Positions 43,934 to 51,150 of a stretch of 64,000 nt of DNA are shown in pieces. This DNA is from Leadbetterella sp040829825 (lineage in GTDB: Bacteria; Bacteroidota; Bacteroidia; Cytophagales; Spirosomataceae). The number at the start of each line of letters is the position of its first letter. Position 1 is the first letter of the stretch. A program made the position numbers and the translations under genes. The notes below the pieces were generated by a model. It was not told the DNA's origin, made no database searches, and saw nothing but the letters and a program-made list of their open reading frames with translations. Location: the NCBI RefSeq assembly GCF_040829825.1, contig NZ_JBFOLH010000025.1. One strand, written 5' to 3'.

Positions 43934-44045
43934 ATTTCTTAAAGGTTTTGATAGAACAAAATTGAGGCTGCTACGACGCGAAAACTATGAGCTACATTTT
44001 GAAATAAACTGATAGATGTCATAAAAAAGGATATAAGGGTCTTTT

Positions 44046-44053
44046 TATCTTTG
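44046..44053 (+). promoter_or_regulatory. -7 box of NsrR-like gene
   Basis: TATCTTTG is a perfect TAnnTTTG match 41 bases before the ATG at 44095. The divergent nos operon starts at 43933, so this 161-bp region carries both promoters. Confidence 0.45.
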
Positions 44054-44094
44054 TAGCAAAAACAGGAAACTCAACCCTGTTTAAAGATTTGATA

Positions 44095-44535
44095 ATGATA
44101 TCGAAGACTTGTGGATACGGAATCCGGGGAATAGTGTATCTGGCTACAAAAATAGAGGAAGACCGGAAAGTGGGCATTCATGAAATTGCGGGTGAGCTGG
44201 AAATTCCACAGCATTTCCTGGCTAAAATTCTGCAGGACCTTGTACGTAAAAAGGTCATCCAGTCGGTAAAGGGCCCGCACGGCGGCTTTTATGTGAAGGA
44301 GTCGGTACTGGACCTGCCCGTGATGGATATCGTGGAGATGATTGACGGTGAAGGATATAAAACCCGTTGTTTTATGGGGATAGAAGAGTGTTCGTCGGAG
44401 AACCCCTGCCCACTGCACCACGATTTCTCCTTATTTAAATCGGGCATCGTAAAAAGGCTGAGAGAAAAAACCATAGGGGATTTACGGGAAGGCGTGTTTG
44501 AAGGCCATTCGTTTCTCAGCTACCGGCTGAATTAG
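44095..44535 (+). CDS. NsrR-like Rrf2 regulator next to nos cluster
   Basis: 146 aa from the ATG at 44095 (the open frame begins two codons earlier at a TTG). Winged helix MISKTCGYGIRGIVYLA and recognition helix IPQHFLAKILQDLVRKK; Cys92, Cys99 and Cys105 (CFMGIEECSSENPCPLHH) are spaced as in NsrR/IscR Fe-S clusters. Divergent from the nos operon, so an NO- or oxygen-responsive control of N2O reduction is likely. Overlaps the convergent deacetylase by 4 bases. Confidence 0.87.
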   Translation: MISKTCGYGIRGIVYLATKIEEDRKVGIHEIAGELEIPQHFLAKILQDLVRKKVIQSVKGPHGGFYVKESVLDLPVMDIVEMIDGEGYKTRCFMGIEECSSENPCPLHHDFSLFKSGIVKRLREKTIGDLREGVFEGHSFLSYRLN

Positions 44536-45131
44536 CCGGGTAATTTCTCAAAGCGGTATCCCTGCCGGCTGAAGTGGCCGAGGTACCGGGGCAGCACATG
44601 CCGGAGGTTGTTTTGAGCTTTGAGGCTGTCGTGAAATAAGACGATAGATCCGTTCCGGGTATCCCTGATCGCATTTTTCAGGCATTTCTCCGGTGAAAGA
44701 GACGCAGAATAATCGCGGGTGAGCACTGACCACATCACAATGCGGTGATGCAGCAGAATCTGCCGGGCCTGCGCTTTTTTTATTCTCCCGTACGGCGGGC
44801 GGAACAGGCGCGTAGCGTACAGCTCTTCCAGCTTATGCATGTTGCCCAGATACTCTTCTACCGGTGTTTTCCACCCGTTCAGGTGGTTGTAGGTGTGATT
44901 GCCTATGCCGTGGCCTGCGCTGATTACCTGCTGAAAGGTTCCGGGGTTTTTCCGGATGTTATCGCCTACGCAGAAGAAGGTGGCTTTTGCGTTGAATTGC
45001 TCCAGCTGCTCCAGCACCCAGGGAGTTACTTCGGGCACGGGGCCGTCGTCAAACGTAAGGTAAATGCATTTTTCCGTGGCGGGCATGCGCCAGAGAAACC
45101 GGGGGTATATGAGTTCAAATATCCTGTTCAT
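44532..45131 (-). CDS. Polysaccharide deacetylase (NodB domain)
   Basis: 199 aa. YLTFDDGPVPEVT (about 24-36) supplies the catalytic Asp and metal Asp, GHGIGNHTYNHL the His pair, and RPPYGRI the substrate loop, all NodB-type CE4 features. No signal peptide is evident. It follows the GT2 gene (4-base overlap) and may de-N-acetylate the GT2 product or a cell-wall glycan. Confidence 0.9.
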   Translation of the reverse strand: MNRIFELIYPRFLWRMPATEKCIYLTFDDGPVPEVTPWVLEQLEQFNAKATFFCVGDNIRKNPGTFQQVISAGHGIGNHTYNHLNGWKTPVEEYLGNMHKLEELYATRLFRPPYGRIKKAQARQILLHHRIVMWSVLTRDYSASLSPEKCLKNAIRDTRNGSIVLFHDSLKAQNNLRHVLPRYLGHFSRQGYRFEKLPG

Positions 45132-46195
45132 TTCAGCTGGCGTCCTTTCCAGGTATAGGAAGAAGGGATCAGCGAGATCAGCCCGAAGAATACGGCGTAA
45201 AACGGGTAAATCAGCTGGGTCAAAGGTATATAAAAAATGGCTTTCCCGCGTCGGAAAAAGAGCAATATTACCGAAAGGAAGAGGCCTTCAGCCAGAAAAC
45301 GGAAAAGAACCACCTCCCATTTCCCGGTAAAGAGGAAGCCGATGGTGAGAGCATTGACCAGGAAAACCAGGACGGCGGCGGCTTTGGAAGCCGGGTTTTG
45401 TCCGGCGTTCCATTTACCGGCCCATCTTTTCCTCTGCTGATAAAACTGGCGGAGATTTTCAGTGGCCCGGGTTTCCACGATGCAGTCCCTGCTCCGGGCA
45501 AAGAAGATGCCCCCGGGGTATTTCCTGTGAATTTTATTCATCAGGAACTCGTCATCGCCTGAAGCCATGCCCGAATTGCCCTCGTATCCGTCTACTTCCC
45601 GGAAAACCGATTTCCGGTAGGCCAGGTTGGCCGCACTGCTCATAATGGGTTTTTTCAGGAAGACCGCTACGGCGGCAGAACCGGCAAGCGAGGCAAATTC
45701 AACGGTTTGCAGCTGGTTCCAGAGCCCTTTTTTGCGGGTAAACGTGACCGGGCCCGAGATCATCCGGATGCCGGGATCGCGAAAAAGCCCGGCATAAACC
45801 GCAATGATGGAAGGAGGCAGAACGCAGTCGCCGTCAGTAGTGAAAATGAGGCTGCCCCTGGCTTCTCTCATGGCTTTTTCGATCCCGGCTTTTTTGGGTG
45901 CGCTGCCCCGTTCGTTTTCTTCCAGCCGCAGAATCCGGAGGTTGGGAAGGGCCAGCTTTCGGGCATATTCCAAGGTTTTGTCGGTTGAGTGATCGTCTAC
46001 CAGGATCACTTCCAGGTGAGGATAGGTTTGGCGGCGGAAGCTCTCCAGTAGCGGGATAATGTTCTGCTCTTCGTTCCGTACCACCACTATGGCCGTTACG
46101 GGCTCTTCTGCGCTTTCGGGAACGGGCGTTTTTACCGATAGCCACAACACGGTGGCGAAGAGCAGAAAGAGGCTATATAAGATCAGGAGCAGCAT
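45128..46195 (-). CDS. Processive glycosyltransferase family 2
   Basis: 355 aa. An N-terminal membrane segment is followed by the GT-A domain: VILVDDHSTDKTLEYA, FTTDGDCVLPPS (DxD), SGDDEFL and QQRKRWAGKW (QxxRW), then 3-4 C-terminal membrane segments. QxxRW is typical of processive enzymes that synthesise and export a glycan. Overlaps both neighbours (23 bases with the flippase-like gene, 4 with the deacetylase). Confidence 0.9.
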   Translation of the reverse strand: MLLLILYSLFLLFATVLWLSVKTPVPESAEEPVTAIVVVRNEEQNIIPLLESFRRQTYPHLEVILVDDHSTDKTLEYARKLALPNLRILRLEENERGSAPKKAGIEKAMREARGSLIFTTDGDCVLPPSIIAVYAGLFRDPGIRMISGPVTFTRKKGLWNQLQTVEFASLAGSAAVAVFLKKPIMSSAANLAYRKSVFREVDGYEGNSGMASGDDEFLMNKIHRKYPGGIFFARSRDCIVETRATENLRQFYQQRKRWAGKWNAGQNPASKAAAVLVFLVNALTIGFLFTGKWEVVLFRFLAEGLFLSVILLFFRRGKAIFYIPLTQLIYPFYAVFFGLISLIPSSYTWKGRQLK

Positions 46196-47129
46196 TTTTC
46201 TGAGGTTTATAGAAGAGGCCTGCGATCACCGGCGTAAAAACGCTGAAAAACCAGACTGCAAAAGTAGCTACGAGTATTAAACGTTCATCGGCCTGGTATA
46301 GTCTAAAGAAGTGAAGGCTGACCAGCTCGCGAAGGGTGAGGTCACCAAAGATGTTGAGGCCGCCGCCAACGGTTTTCACCAGCAGGAGCAGGTTAATGCC
46401 GATAAAGAAGACGGCGGGATCCAGGTGAATGCCGAAGGCTGAATAGAAGCAGATATATTGCAGGTTATAGACGAGGCTCCTGGCCAGGGAAAGTCCGATG
46501 ACCCTGTTTTTTACGGGGAGAGGAAGGGTGATCCTGTATTTCTGAACCGGTTTCCACTTACGAAGAAATGCGGGCAGAAGCCCGTACAGGAAACCCAGGC
46601 CCAGGAGCGCAGCGCCCGAAATGACCGCAGCGGGGAAGAAAAGAAAGGCGGCTTTTTCGCGAAAATACCAGAGAAAGAGAGCGGCTCCGCCAAAGAACAG
46701 GGCGGTCCAGGTTTGGGTCATGCTGTTGTACAGGTTCAGCAGGACGGCAGAAAGCCGGTTTTCTTTTTTGAAATCCATGCTGCGGCCTACGTAATCGCCG
46801 GCCATCAGCGGGGTAACCACTCCCAGCTTCAGGCCGCGCAGAACCTCTGCTGTAGCCGCCGGGAAATCGCGTTCTTCGAGGCGCCCGGCCAGGGTTTTCC
46901 ACTTGGTGATTTCGAGATAATAATTGGGTAGTACCAGCAGTATCCCCGCCAGGAGCCAGCCCGGCTGTATGAGCCCCGTGAGCTGGCGGAGAAAAGCGGC
47001 GGATACATCCAGTTTGGAGAGCTGGTAGAAAAGGAGCCCGGCCATGAGTATGGGAAATACGATCCTGAAAAACCGCCTGAGATTAGGTTTAGATAAAATT
47101 TGGACGGTATTTTGCGTAATTAACTTCAA
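46173..47129 (-). CDS. LPG synthase TM-domain (flippase-like) membrane protein
   Basis: 318 aa from a TTG at 47129 (MKLITQNTVQILSKPNLRRFF). A longer open frame to 47624 is the antisense of ruvC and rejected. About 8 membrane segments with the family motifs ITKWKTLA, VTPLMAGDYVGRSMDF and GGGLNIFGDLTLRELV of the PF03706 proteins, which flip or feed glycolipids (the aminoacyl-lipid synthase domain is absent). First gene of the glycan operon. A -7 box TACCTTTG on the minus strand lies in the ruvC start region (47149-47156). Confidence 0.75.
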   Translation of the reverse strand: MKLITQNTVQILSKPNLRRFFRIVFPILMAGLLFYQLSKLDVSAAFLRQLTGLIQPGWLLAGILLVLPNYYLEITKWKTLAGRLEERDFPAATAEVLRGLKLGVVTPLMAGDYVGRSMDFKKENRLSAVLLNLYNSMTQTWTALFFGGAALFLWYFREKAAFLFFPAAVISGAALLGLGFLYGLLPAFLRKWKPVQKYRITLPLPVKNRVIGLSLARSLVYNLQYICFYSAFGIHLDPAVFFIGINLLLLVKTVGGGLNIFGDLTLRELVSLHFFRLYQADERLILVATFAVWFFSVFTPVIAGLFYKPQKNAAPDLI

Positions 47130-47141
47130 ACAGCAGGAGAT

Positions 47142-47711
47142 TTGGAAGCAAAGGTAAATGAAAAAATCATACTGGGGATAGATCCGGGCACACGGGTTCT
47201 GGGATACGGCATCATAGAAGTGAAGAGCTCGCAGCTCAGGATAATCCAGTATGGTGTGTTGCGGCTGGAAAAGATGGGCTCGCACGAGCTGAAGCTGAAA
47301 AGAATTTTTGAGCGCATTACCCAGCTGATTACGGAGTATCTCCCGGATGAAATGGCCATTGAAGCACCGTTTTACGGCGAAAATGTGCAGTCGATGCTGA
47401 AGCTGGGACGGGCGCAGGGTGTAGCCATGGCGGCAGCATTGGCCCGTGATGTGAGTATAGTGGAATACCTGCCCAAGAAAGTGAAGCAGAGTGTAACGGG
47501 TAACGGGAATGCCACCAAAGAACAGGTGGCTTATATGCTGGAAAAGCTCTTTAACCAGCCGTTGGAAAGAAAGTTTTATGATGCTACGGATGCCCTGGCA
47601 GTGGGTGTTTGTCATTTTATGCACGGCAAAACCAAGGCGCTTACGGGCAACGGGTCTAAAAAATCAGGGTGGGCCGCTTTTTTATCGGAAAACCCCGAAA
47701 GAATTAAGTAG
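47142..47711 (+). CDS. ruvC: Holliday junction endonuclease RuvC
   Basis: 189 aa, starting with TTG at 47142 (no in-frame ATG). Acidic active-site residues in LGIDPGTRVLGYG (Asp), AIEAPFYGENVQS (Glu) and DATDALAVGVCH (two Asp) identify RuvC. It resolves Holliday junctions with RuvAB. The start is only 12 bases from the start of the divergent flippase-like gene. Confidence 0.95.
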   Translation: MEAKVNEKIILGIDPGTRVLGYGIIEVKSSQLRIIQYGVLRLEKMGSHELKLKRIFERITQLITEYLPDEMAIEAPFYGENVQSMLKLGRAQGVAMAAALARDVSIVEYLPKKVKQSVTGNGNATKEQVAYMLEKLFNQPLERKFYDATDALAVGVCHFMHGKTKALTGNGSKKSGWAAFLSENPERIK

Positions 47712-47783
47712 TTTATTGCCAAATTCTTAAAGGGATCGGGCCGGTGTTCTTGTAAAAATATCATAAAAATATTGGCTGGAAGT

Positions 47784-47814
47784 TTTGCGGTGCTGTAAAA
47801 AGGGTCTATATTTG
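47784..47814 (+). promoter_or_regulatory. Promoter of tRNA Ser-Pro operon
   Basis: TTTG (47784-47787), 19 bases, then TATATTTG (47807-47814): full match to the Bacteroidota consensus, 19 bases before the mature tRNA-Ser. Confidence 0.85.
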
Positions 47815-47833
47815 CAAACCTTTTCGGAGAGAC

Positions 47834-47920
47834 GGAGAGATGGGTGAGTGGCTGAAACCACCAGTTTGCTAAACTGACGTACCGGTAACGGTACCGCGGG
47901 TTCGAATCCCGCTCTCTCCG
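47834..47920 (+). tRNA. tRNA-Ser (GCT)
   Basis: 87 bases. The acceptor GGAGAGA pairs with TCTCTCC, discriminator G; long variable arm (TACCGGTAACGGTACC); T-loop GTTCGAATC. Anticodon GCT in the loop TTTGCTAAA reads AGC/AGU. No CCA is encoded. Confidence 0.95.
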
Positions 47921-47934
47921 CTGAAAAAGCACCT

Positions 47935-48009
47935 CGGGGTGTAGCGTAGCCCGGTCATCGCGTCTGCTTTGGGAGCAGAAGGTCGCAAGTTCGAATCTTG
48001 CCACCCCGA
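47935..48009 (+). tRNA. tRNA-Pro (TGG)
   Basis: 75 bases. Acceptor CGGGGTG pairs with CACCCCG, discriminator A; anticodon stem TCTGC/GCAGA with loop TTTGGGA gives anticodon TGG. Separated from tRNA-Ser by 14 bases and from the same transcript. Confidence 0.95.
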
Positions 48010-48012
48010 CAA

Positions 48013-48036
48013 AAGCAGCTTCACAGCTGCTTTCTT
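48013..48036 (+). terminator. Hairpin terminator between tRNA-Pro and tRNA-Arg
   Basis: Perfect 8-bp stem (48013-48020 with 48025-48032), 4-base loop TCAC, followed by TCTTAATTT. It comes 3 bases after tRNA-Pro and 11 bases before tRNA-Arg, so it may separate the two transcripts. Its loop holds the stop codon of the antisense recombinase frame. Confidence 0.55.
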
Positions 48037-49637
48037 AATTTATGGAAGGTTCCGTAGCTCAGTTGGATAGAGCAACAGATTTCTAATCTGTGGGTCGCAG
48101 GTTCGAATCCTGCCGGGATCACTTGACAGGACAAGTCGGAATTTTCTTCCGCTTGTCCTTTTTTATTTTCTCTTAAATTGCTGTTTATCAGGTAGATATA
48201 GTTGACTGCTTCGTTCACTCTAAAAGTTCGAAGTACATTGTTTTCGATATACAATTTTTCAGGAAATATCGAACTAATTACTTCTCGCTTTTTATCAATA
48301 TCAGTGGTCTCGTAAATCTTATCCAACCTTAAAAGATTACTAACTCCTTTGTTAAGAAGCTCTTTAAAGTTTAGATCATTATCTGAAAGTCCGCTTAATC
48401 TGGCTTTTAGCTTTTCTAACTTTGTTTTATAGTCTGATTTCATTTCCAGGTAATCGTCCGGTTGTATGAGCTTAGATGATAACAGTTCACGAATATAAAT
48501 CAGCTTATTTTCAAGCTCTGTCATCTGTTTCTGCAATTGTCTTTTTTCATTCACAAGATGATCATTTTGACTGCTCCACGTTTGTTTCAGTACCACTTTA
48601 TATAATTCAGCCAGTTCTGGACGCGGCATATACTTTCGGAGTTCATAAATAAACTGTTGATTAAGATCATCAGCCCTTTGTCTGAATTTACAACCGAGAG
48701 AACAGTGATAGTAAGAATAGTGTTTGGTATGTCCTTTTGATGCACTGCCAGTTAGTATTTTACCGCATGTGGGACAAGTTAAGAATCCCCTTAGAGGTAA
48801 AGTCGAATTGGAAACTACCTTTAGCCTGTATTGGTTGCGTTTTCTTCCATCCAGTACATCCTGTACCCGATAAAACAGGTCTTCGGTAATTAGTGGGTCA
48901 TGTACTCCCTGGACAAAGGTGCTGGGTTCGTTTCTGTATTTGGGGACAAATATCTTTCCACAGTATACGGGATTCCGAATAGCGAACCAAAAGAGACTTT
49001 TTGTACCCGTGAATCCCTTTTCTCGCGCCATTTTATAGACTTGCTCGGTATTATATACCCCTTTGACTAATTCTTCGAAAGACCAGCGGACTGCGCTCGC
49101 CTGAGGCTCGTTAATAGCGATGTATTTTTTCCCTTTTTCATCCGCTCTATTAATGTAACCAATAGGAGCTAAGCCCATATAACGGCCTTCTTTTCTTGCT
49201 TTCATCATTCCATCAATTACATTTAATGCTCTTCGGTCATTCTCTACTTCAGGCCCTGTCAGATAGAAAGCAAGCATCATTTTATTTTCAGGAATGGATA
49301 AATCCAGAGGCTGGTCTATAGCTTGTGGTTCCACACCTAATCTCCTAAGTGTACTTATCATTTGGTAGGCATCACCAGCATTGCGACTGAATCTGTCCCA
49401 TTTAAGAAACAAGACCAAATCTGCTTTACCTCTATTTTTTCTTAAGTCTGATAAATATGCTTTCCACTCCGGGCGGATAAAGGTCTTAGCAGAATGATCC
49501 TCAAACATTACTCTTCGGATGGTAATGTTGTTAGTTTCACAATACTTACGCAGTAGTTCTTCCTGATTGCGTTGCGAATAGCCTTTTTCGGCTTGTTCAT
49601 CCGTACTTACGCGGATGTACAGATCAGCGATTTTCAT
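48021..49637 (-). CDS. Large serine recombinase (integrase) of the integrative element
   Basis: 538 codons. Catalytic Ser11 in LYIRVSTDEQ, the Arg-rich site WDRFSRNAGD (about 80), a recombinase domain (about 160-270), a zinc ribbon with CPTCGK and YYHCSLGCKF (about 283-320), and a coiled coil (about 345-400). The last 33 or so codons are the antisense of tRNA-Arg plus its flanks, read as IPAGFEPATHRLEICC and SIQLSYGTFHK. The element itself provides no stop codon before the tRNA, so the C-terminus is contributed by the attachment site. It catalyses integration and excision, apparently at the tRNA-Arg 3' end; the small 47-aa gene precedes it. Confidence 0.9.
   Translation of the reverse strand: MKIADLYIRVSTDEQAEKGYSQRNQEELLRKYCETNNITIRRVMFEDHSAKTFIRPEWKAYLSDLRKNRGKADLVLFLKWDRFSRNAGDAYQMISTLRRLGVEPQAIDQPLDLSIPENKMMLAFYLTGPEVENDRRALNVIDGMMKARKEGRYMGLAPIGYINRADEKGKKYIAINEPQASAVRWSFEELVKGVYNTEQVYKMAREKGFTGTKSLFWFAIRNPVYCGKIFVPKYRNEPSTFVQGVHDPLITEDLFYRVQDVLDGRKRNQYRLKVVSNSTLPLRGFLTCPTCGKILTGSASKGHTKHYSYYHCSLGCKFRQRADDLNQQFIYELRKYMPRPELAELYKVVLKQTWSSQNDHLVNEKRQLQKQMTELENKLIYIRELLSSKLIQPDDYLEMKSDYKTKLEKLKARLSGLSDNDLNFKELLNKGVSNLLRLDKIYETTDIDKKREVISSIFPEKLYIENNVLRTFRVNEAVNYIYLINSNLRENKKGQAEENSDLSCQVIPAGFEPATHRLEICCSIQLSYGTFHKLRKQL
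48048..48121 (+). tRNA. tRNA-Arg (TCT), probable element attachment site
   Basis: 74 bases. The acceptor GGTTCCG pairs with CGGGATC (two G-T pairs), discriminator A; anticodon stem ACAGA with loop TTTCTAA gives anticodon TCT (AGA/AGG). The mobile element starts immediately at its 3' end, so it is the likely integration site and the tRNA is complete after integration. Confidence 0.95.
48128..48164 (+). terminator. Terminator of tRNA-Arg
   Basis: Stem 48128-48141 (one bulged T) with 48147-48159, loop TTTTC, followed by a T-run TTTTTTATTTT on the plus strand. It lies 6 bases beyond the tRNA and within the antisense recombinase frame. Confidence 0.75.
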
Positions 49638-49679
49638 ACTCGTTTAAATTTAAAATCAACATATAATTAACATAGAACT

Positions 49680-49823
49680 CTAATTCTTTTTTAAGTACCT
49701 TTCTATTAGAATATTAGCTAATAAATTCAGGAAGTCGAGAATTGCGGCAGCTTGTTCTAATGATACTTCAATGCCATTTTTACTAAGCAGTTCTACAGCC
49801 TGCTCGGGTTTAAGTTTTTCCAT
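49680..49823 (-). CDS. Small element protein upstream of recombinase
   Basis: 47 aa: MEKLKPEQAVELLSKNGIEV then SLEQAAAILDFLNLLANILI and ERYLKKN. An amphipathic helical protein 42 bases upstream of the recombinase. Small proteins of the same pattern (MEKLxPEQAVExLxKxGxEV) precede recombinase or excision genes of Bacteroidota elements; a role as control or directionality factor is inferred from place only. Read directly from the sequence on the minus strand. Confidence 0.65.
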   Translation of the reverse strand: MEKLKPEQAVELLSKNGIEVSLEQAAAILDFLNLLANILIERYLKKN

Positions 49824-49901
49824 TTTGCAACTCCTCATAATCAACTACACAATGCTTTCGTGCAGATGGATACTTTAACAATACTAAGATAATAAATTGT
49901 A

Positions 49902-49923
49902 TTGATAATATATATATTATCAA
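49902..49923. promoter_or_regulatory. Perfect 22-bp palindrome in recombinase control region
   Basis: Arm TTGATAATATA (49902-49912) is followed directly by its exact reverse complement (49913-49923), no spacer. A likely dimeric-repressor operator between the minus-strand recombinase unit and the plus-strand gene at 50048. Confidence 0.8.
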
Positions 49924-49935
49924 CGCTTTTTAATA

Positions 49936-49956
49936 AAAACTTTCAGCGAAAGTTTT
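49936..49956. repeat. Perfect stem-loop (9-bp stem, 3-base loop)
   Basis: AAAACTTTC, AGC, GAAAGTTTT. Thirteen bases beyond the 22-bp palindrome, ahead of the plus-strand promoter. It could be an operator or a terminator-like structure. Confidence 0.75.
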
Positions 49957-49989
49957 CATATACATTCTTTAATCTTTTACATAACTGCT

Positions 49990-49997
49990 TACTTTTG
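49990..49997 (+). promoter_or_regulatory. -7 box for the 50048 gene
   Basis: TACTTTTG matches TAnnTTTG; TTTA at 49968-49971 sits 18 bases upstream. Confidence 0.5.
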
Positions 49998-50047
49998 TTT
50001 TGGGACAAGAATGGGAAGCGACAACCAACGGGCCAACAGAGGAATAA

Positions 50048-50803
50048 ATGAGTAAAGTAAGTTATAAAATCTACTTTAATAACAGGCTAAAGCAAGTGTC
50101 ACTATATGGTCACATGACCTACCCTCTATACATTCAAGTCACACATAAGCGTATACACATTTTTTTTAAAAGCTACTACTTTGACCTGTTTTCGAAGTCC
50201 AGGCATTTCTTGCCTGATAGGAGAGCTGATCTTCCTGCGGCGACCGGGGAAACAGTGAAGGCAAGCAATGAGATAGGGATTGATAAGTTTGGTCCATCCA
50301 TTGAGGAAATAACCTCTAAGGAAATAGAGGTTATTGACTTTATTATAAATAGACACCCTGACGATTTTTCACTGGATTTGTTTAAACGTGAATACGCCTT
50401 TTATAGCAAGGATTTGTGCGATATTACTGAAGATAGCTACATTAATTACCTGTACACTTTCTTCCAAAGCAGGGGTATGCCGGCCCTCGCTGTAACGGTC
50501 AGGGAGGGTACCAGACATACTATTGCTTATGAGGTTATCCATGATATGAAAATGGCTCTTTCCCGATCTTTTTATGACCAGCTCGTTGAAAGTTCGTTGT
50601 ACTTCTCTCCACCTTATCTTCCTTTGTATGGTTTTGTGCAGGACACAAAACAATGGCCCATGCTATGCCTTACAGTTATGGAATGGCAAAATATAAAGAC
50701 TCAAACCGCATTTACGGAGTACATGAAAATACACTACCCCGAGATTGATACAACAGTAGTTACAGATCAACTTGCACAGTGGTTAGATACCCTTAGACCT
50801 TAA
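50048..50803 (+). CDS. Hypothetical element protein with integrase arm-domain-like N-terminus
   Basis: 251 aa, the only plus-strand gene of the element in the window. The N-terminus VSYKIYFNNRL, MTYPLYIQVTHKRIHIFFK, SYYFDLFSK has the beta-strand pattern of the arm DNA-binding domain of Bacteroidota tyrosine recombinases (YPLYxRVTxxGKR-like), but no core-binding or catalytic domain follows. The rest (about 70-250) is helical with aromatic-rich stretches and is not recognised. It has its own promoter beside two palindromes and is divergent from the recombinase, so a regulatory role is possible. Confidence 0.55.
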   Translation: MSKVSYKIYFNNRLKQVSLYGHMTYPLYIQVTHKRIHIFFKSYYFDLFSKSRHFLPDRRADLPAATGETVKASNEIGIDKFGPSIEEITSKEIEVIDFIINRHPDDFSLDLFKREYAFYSKDLCDITEDSYINYLYTFFQSRGMPALAVTVREGTRHTIAYEVIHDMKMALSRSFYDQLVESSLYFSPPYLPLYGFVQDTKQWPMLCLTVMEWQNIKTQTAFTEYMKIHYPEIDTTVVTDQLAQWLDTLRP

Positions 50804-51147
50804 TATTGAGCTATTTGATTTTTGCTTAATTGACTCATTACTATTCCTTGGTTTTCAGGAAAGTAGATCTTACTTCCCAGGTTTCTACGAAATGAAGGTT
50901 CATATTCGATGTACCCGAAATCACTTAAATCCCTTACGCACTTATGATAGGTCGTGGGAGAGGAGATCTTTGCTATTCGCATGATCTGGTGACTGAAAGC
51001 TATAATCGGGTTGATGAGCCCCTTTTGTTTCCTGTACTGCAATAAGGCCGCATAGATACCAATATGGGTAATACTGATGCGGGGATCTTTTTCAATAGCT
51101 CCGAAGAAGTCCGACAACGGCTTCAATATTTCCTCTGTCTCGATCAT
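50800..51147 (-). CDS. Winged-helix-like hypothetical protein
   Basis: 115 aa. SITHIGIYAALLQYRKQKGL then AFSHQIMRIAKISSPTTYHK and CVRDLSDFGYIEYEPS form a winged-helix pattern like those in replication initiators and helix-turn-helix_36 proteins of mobile elements; YEPSFRRNLGSKIYF is the probable wing. Convergent with the 50048 gene (4-base overlap), 3 bases beyond the next tra-side gene. Probably a DNA-binding accessory of the element. Confidence 0.6.
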   Translation of the reverse strand: MIETEEILKPLSDFFGAIEKDPRISITHIGIYAALLQYRKQKGLINPIIAFSHQIMRIAKISSPTTYHKCVRDLSDFGYIEYEPSFRRNLGSKIYFPENQGIVMSQLSKNQIAQY

Positions 51148-51150
51148 ATC

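Noticed and set aside
44010..44021. FNR/Crp-like box TGATAGATGTCA between nos operon and NsrR gene
   Set aside because: Only the outer TGA/TCA agree; no second site and no match to a Bacteroidota consensus known to me.
47130..47624. Long N-terminal extension of the flippase-like frame
   Set aside because: It is antisense to ruvC, not conserved-looking, and the family begins at the LRRFFRIVFP region; the TTG at 47129 gives normal length.
47612..48004. 130-codon minus-strand frame reading ARFELATFCSQSRRDD and RERDSNPRYRYRY
   Set aside because: It is the antisense of tRNA-Ser, tRNA-Pro and the end of ruvC. These peptides are a well-known false product of tRNA antisense.
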